A stretch of 64,000 nucleotides of DNA from Dipteris shenzhenensis (taxonomy: Eukaryota; Polypodiophyta; Polypodiopsida; Gleicheniales), in assembly GCA_047967505.1 (NCBI GenBank), contig CM106539.1, one strand, 5' to 3'. A program made the translations under genes and the position numbers. The notes under the pieces are model-generated. The model was given only the letters and a program-made list of their open reading frames with translations. It ran no database searches and was not told where the DNA came from. This document shows positions 46,347 through 55,712 of the stretch, one piece after another; the first letter of the stretch is position 1, and every line of letters starts with the position of its first letter.

Positions 46347-47240
46347 ATGGCATCTGATGCTCTTACACAGATAGTCACTGAAAAGCTTAACAAGAATAAC
46401 TTCCAAGCATGGAAGTTTAGAATGACGAATTTTGTTAAGGGAAAATGCTATTGGGAGTTCATTACTGGAGCTAGAACAAGAACCACTTATTCCTAATGTT
46501 CCCAATCAATAGGAGTTGCAGGCATTTAAAGGATGGCATGAGAGAGCCAAAAAAGTTATGTACTGGCTGTCTATCAGTATTTCAGATTCTATGATTGTGC
46601 ATATTCAGGATGCAAGCAAGCCGAAGGAGGCGTGGGATACTTTGACAAAAATGTATATCACAAATATGTAAGCCAGGAAAATGTAGCTCAAGTAGGAGTT
46701 GCATAATGCACAGAGAGAAAATATGAGCATGAATGACTACCACATGAACGTGAAGAAGATTGTAGATGCACTTGCTTCTATTGGGTCGCCAGTGGAAGAT
46801 GATGATTTAGTTTCTGTGACCTTGAATGGTCTAGGAAAGGATTATGCACAATTCCGGACCTCCATTGCCGTCCGTGAAAAATTTCCTGATTTTGAGGAGT
46901 TGATTGCTCTTCTAATTTCTGAAGAGCAGAGAAATGGTGGTGCATCTTCTTCAAGAGGAACTTCAAAAGAAACTGTCTTTTACTCAAATGCTGGAAGAGG
47001 TAGAGGCAGACGTAGAGCAGGCCGATCTTGAGGCCATGGCAGAAATCAGAATATGTAGCAAATTCAAGAAAACCAGTACTATGGAAGAGGATGTGGTAAT
47101 CTTAGAGGCAGGGGGAGCCAAAGAGGTCGTGGTGGATGGCAGAGAGGCCAAAATGCAAATAGCAATGTTGAATGATACTACTATGGTAAAATGGGTCATA
47201 TGGCTAAAGACTGCTATAAAAAGAAGAATGACATCATGAT
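46347..47240 (+). pseudogene. copia gag with zinc knuckle, broken
   Basis: Starts MASDALTQIVTEKLNKNNFQ and AWKFRM, the usual copia gag opening. Continues with KEAWDTLTKMY, HMNVKKIVDALASIGSPVED and FEELIALLISEEQ, then a Gly/Arg-rich stretch and a knuckle (YYYGKMGHMAKDCYKK). The first knuckle cysteine is a TGA stop and the second is tyrosine. Stops and frame changes occur near 46496, 46670 and 47029. It would form the virus-like particle. Confidence 0.8.
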
Positions 47241-47329
47241 TCAAAAATTGCAGCAAGGCAATTATGCATCCTCTAGTAGATAGGGTGATGATAGAAATGA
47301 GCATCTGTTTATGGTGTAGCACATGACCA

Positions 47330-49106
47330 ATTCTATGACAAGTGTAGAAGAAAGCAATGATGTGTGGTATATTGACTCAAGTGCATCAAACCACATGCAG
47401 AATGGATGCAAGATGCAAGGATAATGGAAAGACTAGGATTTGTGGAGACTGGTGATGATACTGCACATCCTATTGTGTAGATTGGTAAAGTTCCTTTGTC
47501 TATGCAGGATGGGAAAAAGAAATACCTATCTTATGTATTTCATGTCCTGAATATGACCAAGAACCTAGTTTCTGTTGGTCAAATGGTTGAGTAGGGCTTG
47601 CAAGTTAGATTTAATCCTCATGGATGCTTTGTTGAGGATATGAAAAATAAAGTTTGCTTGATAGCAAAAGGGAAGAAGAAGGGCAAGATGTTTACGTTGG
47701 ATGCAGACATGCCTGAATTGAGTGCAACAATGTTTGCACATGGGAGCGGTGTAGTTGCAGATATTGATATTTGGCATAAATGCATTGGTCATGTTAATGT
47801 ACAATGACTTAAATTAATGCAAGCCCAAAATATTGTTGCAGGATTGCCTAAGTTCAAGGTTACAGAAATGCATAAGGTATGTGAAGCTTGTCAATTTGGA
47901 AAACAGGCCAGGAAACCATTTCCTAGACATGTTCAAGAGAGTAACAGGCCATTGGAATTAATCCACTCTGATGTATGGACTACTAAAGCTGCATCTATTA
48001 GAGGCTATCATTATTTTATCAATTTTATTGATGACTACAACATAAAAGATCTGGTGTATTTTATGAAAAAGAAAAGTGAAGTGTTTGGGCATTTCAAAGC
48101 TTTTAAAGCTACGGTTGAGAAAGAAACATGCCTGCAAATAAAATGCCTAAGGTCAAATGGAGGGGGAGAGTACCTCTCAAATGAGTTCACAAGGTTCCTG
48201 CAGGAGCATGGCATAAAGCAACAATATTCATGCAGTCATTCCCCACAGCAAAATGGACTTGCAGAAAGGAAAAACATGCATATTGGAGAGGTATCTCTGG
48301 CAAAAGACCTGCCAAATTATTATTGGGCTGAAGCAGTTGCTACAATAGCCTACATGAATAGAACTCCCACTATAGCAATACATGGCATGATGCCAGAGGA
48401 GAGGTATATTGGTAGGAAACCAGATATTTCTCATTTGAAAGTTTTTGGTTGCATTGCCTATGTTCATGTGCCAGATGAGTTGAGATCCAAGTTGGATCCA
48501 AAAGCTGAGAAGTGCATCTTTATTGGTTATTCTCTACAGCAGAAAGGGTATAGATGCTATAACCCTTCTACTCGTAAGTTTACAGTAAGTAGAGATGTTA
48601 TTTTTGATGAGATGAGCAGTTGGTATAAACCAGTAAATGTGATTGATGTTGTAGATGCACAGAATTCACAGCAGCAATCACAAAATATTAGTGGACCTGT
48701 AGTGTCCTCTAGTGGTGGTTCACATACTTTGCCATGGATAGACAAATTGAGATCAGAAGGATCTCCTCAAAGCAATGCATATAGTGGTGTGCAAGTATCA
48801 CAAAAAGGAAAAGAGAAAGTAGATCAGTCCATGTTTGATGTGAATGTAGGTCACTCTTATGTGGATGGTGAATCTAGTGGCTCAGAACAGAGCCTTGATG
48901 ATGAGTTGGGTATTCCTTCTATTGTTACACTTGGAGTAAGGAAGACAAGGGATGTTTTCAGAGCACCTGGTAGTGAGCCTATTTTGCACAAGTCTACCAG
49001 AGTTAAGTATCCTGTGGATAGGTTGAAATATGATGGATTTACAGCCATTCACTATGCCTATATGGTCAAAGTGATACAAGAACCAAAACCCACTTCTTTT
49101 GAGTGA
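47330..49106 (+). pseudogene. copia protease and integrase, broken
   Basis: The protease site reads IDSSASNHM where the antisense sister copy has VDSGASNHM, and a short deletion follows. The integrase part is the longest open frame here (47817-49106): KVCEACQFGKQARKPF, ELIHSDVWTTKA (first catalytic Asp), FIDDYN, CLRSNGGGEY where RSDNGGEY is usual, so the second Asp is lost, and SPQQNGLAERKN (Glu present). After KVFGCIAYVHVPDELRSKLD comes the long linker to reverse transcriptase with KSTRVKYPVDRL. Confidence 0.85.
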
Positions 49107-50237
49107 ACCATGGGAAAAGAAAAATGGGAGAAAGCCATGGATGAAGAAATTGATACCTTAGAAGCAAATGCTACATGGGAATTGGTGCCTTTGCCTAAAG
49201 ACAAGAATGCAATTGGTTGCAAGTAGGTTTATAAGGTGAAGCACAATGCAGATTGTTATGTGAACAGATAATACAAGGCAGGATTAGTTGTCAAGGGGTA
49301 TGCACAGACATATGTCATTGATTATGAAGAAACATTCAGTCCAGTTGCAAGGATGGCAACTGTAAGAGCACTCATTGCTATGGCTGCATCAAAGGGATGG
49401 TATTTATATTAGATGGATGTAAAGAATGCCTTCTTGCATGGTGATTTGCAAGAAGAGGTCTATATGGAGCAACCATCAGGTTATGTTAATGTTGTTTATC
49501 ATGAGCTTAGGATAGTATCTTGTCACTATTGGCTTTCAGATTTCCAAGGCATATTTCTCACTTTATGTGAGAAAAATAGAGAAAGGCATTATGCTGCTTT
49601 TCATTTATGTTGATGATTTGATCATCATAGGTGATAGTGATGAAGATATCCTTCATGTGTGAAGGAGAAGTTTGAGATGAAGGATTTGGGAGAGCTACGT
49701 TACTTCTTGGGCATTGAGGTGATTAGATCCACAAGTGGGATATGGCTCTTGCAGAGGTAATATGGATTGGACATGCTATCCAAATATGGGATGACAGGCT
49801 AGAAGCCTATTTCAGTCCCTTTGGAGCAGAATGTGAAGTTGAGCGTAGATGCAGGTGAGCTTCTGGAAGACCCTACTATGTATAGATGCATAGTAGGAAG
49901 TTTGATTTATATGACTATTACCAAACCAAATTTGAGCTATGCTGTTGGATTGGTAAGTCAGTTTATGCAGGCTCCAAGGAAACCGCATTTGGATGCAGCT
50001 AGACGCATACTAAGGTATGTGAAGTCCACATTGCAGTATGGACTATTTCATGAGATTGGGGTTTAGATACAGTTGCATGGATATACTAATGCTGATTGGG
50101 TTGGTAGTATTTCTGATAGATGATCTACCAGTGGATATGTGTTCTCTTTTGGGAGCGCTGGAGTCACTTTGAGTAGTAAGAAACAGCCTCCAGTTGCCTT
50201 GTCGAGCACAGAGGCTGAGTACATGGGTGCAGCTAAA
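49107..50237 (+). pseudogene. copia reverse transcriptase and RNase H start, broken
   Basis: Readable blocks: [60 protein letters not shown], an intact FIYVDDLIIIGD around 49600-49630, MKDLGELRYFLGIEV, and RNase H beginning with LSSTEAEYMGA. Several internal stops and a deleted block after PSGYVN. The RNase H is cut at about 50237 at the proposed inversion breakpoint. Confidence 0.85.
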
Positions 50238-50878
50238 TAAAAGTTCTGATCATCTTTAATCATTTGAACATAATTTTGCCGTAACACTCTTAATTTTGCA
50301 ACCCCAAAAGTGACCAGGCACATTCTGCTATAGCAAAGAGTATTGCAGGTCTCTTTCATATATGCGATGTCTAGCATTATGCAAGCTCTCCCTCTTGTGT
50401 AGCTAGACTTTTTGAGGTCCACATTCATTGGTCTTCCCTTTAGTCTCTCCTTAATAGATGAGATTGAATTCTGCTTCCCATTTTGTGATAACCGAGACAA
50501 TTGTTGAGAACCATCTAGATTAGATGTTGTAAGAAATAATTTCTAGCTTCAAAAACAAAACAAAGAGAGCCATTGAATGAAATTAGATATGGACCACATA
50601 CCTAATGGCACTTGTTGACCTCTTGTGCTTGCGGTGACATCTATTATTTCATTCTCTTCAATGGGAAGATTAGGTCCATGGATATGAGTACTTGGGCTCC
50701 TATGTCCACCATCATGCTTAGGTGAAGGAGTAGGCGACACATCCAAGGTCGCAAAAGAGGTTCCACCACTAGGACAAGATACATCCAATGTAGCAAAGGA
50801 AGCGCCCTTGGAACTATGAGAAGAAGAAATTGAGATAGATGTAGTGTCAAATGAAACTCCCATGCAAAACTCTGGCAA
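50238..50878 (-). pseudogene. DUF7869-like putative transposase, N-terminal part (two exons)
   Basis: Minus strand: exon 50878-50602 starts MPEFCMGVSFDTTSISISSS, has a small internal repeat (SFATLDVS twice) and ends QQVPL plus one base. A GT-AG intron at 50601-50515 follows, then an exon from 50514 to the breakpoint reading KERLKGRPMNVDLKK, YMKETCNTLCYS and FGVAKLRVLRQNYVQMIKDD. Both exons are open and the splice phase matches. The frame stops being meaningful exactly where copia RNase H sequence begins. Read in order with 41643-43746 it gives the expected N-to-C arrangement of a DUF7869 protein. Function is not established. The assignment of this half rests mainly on that joining. Confidence 0.6.
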
Positions 50879-51051
50879 GATTCAAAGGGGATGCCCAAAA
50901 AGTGCCATACAATAATGAAAGGTGGAAATTATATGCCTAACCATAAAAGCCAGGGTTAGGTTTAGGGTTTCGAGCATAGAGAAATTTCTAAAAATAGAAA
51001 ATTTTCTCTATAAACATGAGATTCCTACATTTGTTTCTCATTATTTCCAGG
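50879..51051. promoter_or_regulatory. divergent promoter region with a telo-box
   Basis: About 170 bases between the first codons of the minus DUF7869 gene and the first recognisable plus exon of the methyltransferase gene. TTAGGGTTT (a plant telo-box, complement AAACCCTAA) lies at 50962-50970 beside CAGGGTTAGG. Such boxes are common in promoters of genes active in dividing cells. Use as a shared promoter is inferred from gene layout. Confidence 0.4.
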
Positions 51052-51522
51052 ATACTCCCAAGAGTTCAAAGAAATCACCAAGTATGTGCAATTTTCTTAT
51101 GGTTAAGTGTTTTTTATTTTTAATTTGGTCATGAAATCTAATTTTAAGATGTGCTTCAATATAATTTATTGTATTTTGTAAATGGAGGTGGTGTGCTTGA
51201 ATATGATTTAAACTACTTTATGTTTGCTTTTTGGAAAGTACATTGGTTTGATTAGTACTCTATCCTATTTATTAAAAATAGTAAGAAACAATTCTAAAAA
51301 TAAATTGCTCTATATTCTACCCTCTAAGCGTTCAATCCCTCTATGTTTAACCCTCTAACCTCTCCATGTCTCCCTCTACCATCTACCCCTCTAAGCCCTC
51401 CATCTCTCCCCCTACCCTCAACAAAGCTGATATCTATAAGTATGCTTTTCAATTCTCATGCACTCATTGATTCTCATGCATTCGTTTTTCTTTTTGGATT
51501 GAAGGGAGCTAACTTCTTTCCT

Positions 51523-51820
51523 GATTGATGATATCATCGATGCGATCTCACCCGATTGATGATATCATCGATGCGATCTCGCCTGATTGATGATATCATC
51601 GACGGGCAATTGGCCCGATTGATGATATCATCAACCAGCTAGCAGCCCATCAATGATATCATCAACAGGCGCATCGCCCAATCAATGATATCATCGATAG
51701 GATGTTGACCCGATTGATGATATCATCGACTTGGTGCCACTTTCCCAGTCGATGATATCATCAACGGGTTGCTAGCCTGTTGATGATATCACGGCGCTTG
51801 CCTAGTTGATGATGTCATCG
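51523..51820. repeat. array of ten GATATC-centred palindromes, period about 31-32 bp
   Basis: The core TGATGATATCATCA/G, itself a near-perfect palindrome, repeats with centres (GATATC) at 51530, 51561, 51592, 51624, 51655, 51687, 51719, 51754, 51785 and a variant GATGTC at 51811. Steps are 31, 31, 32, 31, 32, 32, 35, 31, 26. Intervals of 12-19 bases differ from one another (for example GCGATCTCACC, GGGCAATTGGCC). It lies in the large intron of the methyltransferase-like gene. Confidence 0.95.
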
Positions 51821-51837
51821 ACGAGCTCTAGCCTAGG

Positions 51838-51966
51838 GAGAGGAGAGAGAATTAGCGAGAGAAGGAGACGAAGAGATAGGGAGAGAGGGAGAGAAGGAGA
51901 GAGAGAGTTAGGGAGAAAGGGAGAGGGACAGGGACAGGGAGAGAATTAGGGAGAGGGAGAGACGAA

Positions 51967-52014
<48 letters not shown>

Positions 52015-52030
52015 GAGAGAGAGAGAAAGA

Positions 52031-52079
<49 letters not shown>

Positions 52080-52111
52080 GAAAGAGAGAGAGGGTTTGAA
52101 GCAAAGAGAGG

Positions 52112-52176
<65 letters not shown>

Positions 52177-52215
52177 GGAGAGGGAGAGAGGGATTGTTGG
52201 AGAGAGGGAGAGAGT
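51838..52215. repeat. long (GA)n polypurine tract
   Basis: Almost pure GAGA/GGGAGA for about 380 bases on plus. Ser/Leu-rich minus frames through it are compositional artefacts. Confidence 0.95.
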
Positions 52216-53784
52216 TTTTTTTGTGAAATTTTGTTATTTTTCAAAAAAAATTTATTAAAAAATAGAGTTTTATCTTGAAATTACGAAGTTGTTTCTTAGT
52301 AGTTTTTAATTAAATTTGAGAGAGAGAGAAGTTTTGGCCATAATTTTGTTGTTTTTGAATTGTAGTGTTGTTACTTTTCATCCTTTTTTGTTTTTTCTTC
52401 TCTAGTTGGAAGCAATATTTCTATCTCTATAAAGCCAGCCAAAATCATGTTTCAATAATAAGCATGTTGAGATTCTTTTCCATGAAGAATGTCTATGTTG
52501 GAAGCTCAATGTCTTTTTAGAAACCATCAAGCTTGTTGTATTAGTTTTGTTTTTTTCAACTTGAGATATTCTCAACATGATATCATAAATATACACAATG
52601 ACTATAGGAAGTCCATGTCTTGGATAGAACGGGTTCATTTCTATTATAATGAGCTCATTACCAAACTCAAAGAGGATCATTCTTTGATCACTTCAGAGTT
52701 CTGCTTGTCTTTGTTGAATGAGACTAGGATTTCCGCAACAATTAAAGATTCATCAAGGCCAAGTGACAACTTTAGATCATGGGACGGGATGTTTCGAATG
52801 GCATTCGTAGTGGAGAAGTTTGGGATTATATAAATGCAATTTTTTCAAAGTGGGAGGATTTTGAAATCCAAGGGCAAAGAAAGGAGTCAAGAAAGAAACC
52901 CAGACCTTGAAGGCATTACCTGAAGAGATTCATACCACATTATGGAAGAGCATGCAAGGAATCAAAGATGAGATTCTAATTAAGTCTGTGCTTGGCATAG
53001 TGGTGTCTGGGGATCTCTCTTTGGATGAAATGGGCAATGAATTTAATGAGTAAGTAAACTTCTCTCCTTTGCATCATGTCTTTCCTTGATTTTACATTAA
53101 TCTCTTTACAAATAATGTTTCAGTAGACTTTGTTTCAACTGTAAAAGTGAGATGAATTATACATGCATTTTCAATGTAGGCATAAAATATACATGAGAAT
53201 GTAGGAAGCAATGATCTGGCAATTGAACATGCCAGATCAGGATGTTGTTCGGGAGGAGTATCCAAAGAGCACCACATCAATTTCCCTCCATCTGCTCCAT
53301 TTACTCCCAATCATTTCATTATTCTAGCTGTGAGGAACAAGCTCAGGCATGTGACCATGGATAAGCATGGGGAGATAGTAAATCCTTATCAAAAACCACA
53401 ACTCCTAATTAATCAGCTTATAGATCTGTTTTTAAACGAGCATGAGTGGATACTTGATCTATTTACTGGTTCAGGCATAGTCACAACATGTGCCTTAAAA
53501 AAGGGCCGAAATGTAATTGCAGTTGAAAAAGATCCTATTCAATGTGATTACATAAAGAAGAGAGTGATTGCTATTCATCACTTGCCTGATGAGCATCAGG
53601 AGCTTGGTTTGAAAGGTGGGAATGCAAATTCGGTGGTAGCCTTGTCACGGGAGCCCCAACCTCTTGAGATATTGAAACCTAGTTTTACGGAGGCAAGCGA
53701 ACTAGTTGCTGATAGATGGGAGAAGGAGGTTGTGAAAGAGAAAGTGATTGAGAAACCCATATAGGAAACCCATACTGGGGAGGG

Positions 53785-54152
53785 TGATGAAGATGATGAA
53801 GATGACACATATGGGAGAATTGAGTAGACTCTAGTTATGGAATTGTATTGACAGTTTTTTGAATTTGAATGGTTTCAATAGACAAGTGTTCTTAAGACAT
53901 TTTAGAATCCATATGCTTTGAATGTTTTGAACATTTAGTTTTTCCCATTAATTTGTTGGTGGGGATAGTTATGAAGATGATGTAGATGACACATATGGGA
54001 GAATTGAGTAGGCTTCAGTTATGGAATTATATTGACAATTTTGTGATTTTGAATTGTTTCAATAGACAAGTGTTCTAAGACATTTGAGAATCCATATGCA
54101 TTGAATGTTTTGAAGAAAGGAGACATTTAGTTTTTCCCATTAATTTGATGAT
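53785..54152 (+). repeat. 184-bp tandem duplication at the end of the methyltransferase gene
   Basis: GATGACACATATGGGAGAAT occurs at 53801 and 53985, with the surrounding 180 bases duplicated (shared AGACAAGTGTTCT, CATTTAGTTTTTCCCATTAA). The first copy carries the acidic C-terminal codons and the original stop. Confidence 0.9.
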
Positions 54153-54500
54153 CTTTTTTTATTCTTTCAGTACTTTATGTGATACTACAAATTTCAACTT
54201 AAAAATTTGGATAAGGTTATCTTACTACATGCAGGAATGAAAGTTGTATCATGTAGTTTTTCTATTGGAAATAAAAGGTCAAAGGAAGGAAAAAAATTAA
54301 GACTTCTTGATTTTTCTAAATACATTGATATTATGTTCTGTAGTCGAGGTCCTTATTAATTTGCGGGCATTATGTACCAAAATTGATAGAATTTTAAAAG
54401 TTTTGAAAAATTCACTATGCAAAATATGACCTTTTTTTGAAAAAGTTATAATTTTAATGAATTTCTTAGGGAATCTTAAAACAGGTACCAATGTTACATA

Positions 54501-54523
54501 CTTGAATTAGATGTTACACTATT
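54501..54523 (+). repeat. terminal inverted repeat (right end) with 4-bp target duplication
   Basis: 23 bases identical to 44092-44114, followed by CTCG at 54524-54527. Marks the right end of the inferred transposon, about 675 bases after the methyltransferase stop. Confidence 0.8.
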
Positions 54524-54527
54524 CTCG

Positions 54528-55712
54528 ATGAAAAGGAGTTAGATTCTTGGATTAGGTGGTAGTGTTAAGAGGCATGGGCGAAGAGGGATGGCAAGGAGTA
54601 TGGGTTAGTGTGGATTTTTGGAAATGTATAGAGGATAGTATTGGAGTTAGGGAGGGATGTGAGAAGATCAAAATAGAGAGTGGCAAGATAGGGGAGATTA
54701 GATTGAAGGTAGACCACATGTTTCTTTGGTAGATCTTTGTCACTTCAGGTAGGCATTGTCAACTTTAATGTACGATTTTTTTGGGAGTTATGTCCCAAGG
54801 AAGTTGATGGTGATTGTTGTAATAAGGGTAGAAGACTGGTAGGCTACCCGAAGTGGGGGTCTTCCCATCAAGTATTCATATAGTAGTATTGCATCAGGCT
54901 TTAACCGTATGGGATTTGCATGCACTAAGAGACAAAATATATTTTTCTTGTCTTCATCCATCTTAGAGCATAGATCCCAAAGAGTCTTTGTGCTTATTGG
55001 CCTGGTCCATGCAAGACCATATATTGAATGTAACATCTTGATTTGCAAGTGTCTTCACGGTATGTGTATTCTTCCTTCAAGGTGATCTTTTTGCTGTAGG
55101 ACTGCAACAAGCTCTTGGTATAATTTACTGATGCCCTGTAGCAAGAGATCTTTTACTAAACCCTTCGCATAGTCATTGTCTTGACTTAGTAGTTGAAGTT
55201 GCAACTTGGAAATTATTGCATTTTGATTTTGCAACTCTATGCACTTTTCTTTATACTTACCTAGTGTTGAGGTGTATGCAAGCTTTAGACTATTGAATGG
55301 TTGAGCTGCTTTTGGCTACCCCTGGCAATTGATCATTAAGCACACAGAGTTGGAGTATCTCTTGTTCTTGAGCATCTAACTCTACTTTTGTATTCACAAC
55401 TTAAAGAGGTAGGCTATTTGGCTCACTTGTAAAGTCATTGGGTGGCATGGTCTATTCTTGCATTTCCAGTCTCGAGTCCTTCTATTACAATAGCAATACT
55501 AAAGTGAGTTGCAAGATTCTTTGGCAAAGTTCCATGTTGTCATTCTTTGGAGCCTATTTGGATTGTTGTGCATCCATGTTATCCACATTGAGAGTAGGTG
55601 GAGGCTCCAATTCCCATTCCAATGATAATATCGATATTCATTGTTGAGAGGGGTGTAGAGTCTTCCTCTTGCTCTATTGCAAACCCAATTAGAATGGCCA
55701 ATAGATGGGCAA
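54528..55712 (-). other. flank with a decayed antisense coiled-coil-like frame
   Basis: On minus from about 55400 to 54790 several frames together read LDAQEQEILQLCVLNDQLPG, KEKCIELQNQNAIISKLQLQ, LYQELVAVLQQKDHLEGR and DEDKKNIFCLLVHANPIRLK, broken by stops and frame changes. It looks like an old coding sequence with a heptad-rich middle. I do not recognise the family. Confidence 0.4.

Larger units (their letters stand above)
45463..50237 (+). mobile_element. 5' part of a Ty1/copia element (LTR to mid-RNase H)
   Basis: 5' LTR 45463-45822, primer binding site, gag, zinc knuckle, protease, integrase, reverse transcriptase and the start of RNase H in the normal copia order. It ends abruptly at about 50237 after STEAEYMGAAK. 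The missing RNase H end and 3' LTR lie inverted at 40993-41642. Many stops; not autonomous. An antisense relative lies at 55713-57608. Confidence 0.92.
51052..53827 (+). pseudogene. N4/N6-type DNA methyltransferase-like gene of the transposon, broken
   Basis: Clearest part 53330-53764: NPYQKPQLLINQLIDLF (like motif X) followed by WILDLFTGSGIVTTCALKKG (SAM-binding motif I, FxGxG) and VIAVEKDPIQCDYIKKRV (motif II/III side). The order X then I at the C-terminal end fits beta-class amino-methyltransferases, whose catalytic D/S-PP-Y motif and target domain precede it; I could not find that motif here. Upstream coding-like pieces are a short exon 51052-51080 (DTPKSSKKSP, GT-AG flanks), 52396-53050 with at least two frame changes (SWIERVHFYYNELITKLKED, LKALPEEIHTTLWKSM) and an intron to about 53178. 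A TAG at 53762 cuts an acidic tail (GEGDEDDEDDTYGRIE) that ends at a second stop at 53825. It may relate to plant DN4MT-type enzymes or to a separate capture from bacteria; the sequence does not decide. Confidence 0.65.

Noticed and set aside
51523-51820. Regularly spaced palindromes resembling a CRISPR array
   Set aside because: This is plant nuclear DNA. The repeats are only about 14-20 bases with 12-19-base intervals, two intervals are nearly the same, and no cas-like gene is present. A palindromic minisatellite is the better description.
51852-52244. Ser/Leu-repeat minus-strand frame of 130 codons
   Set aside because: It is the translation of a (GA)n tract.
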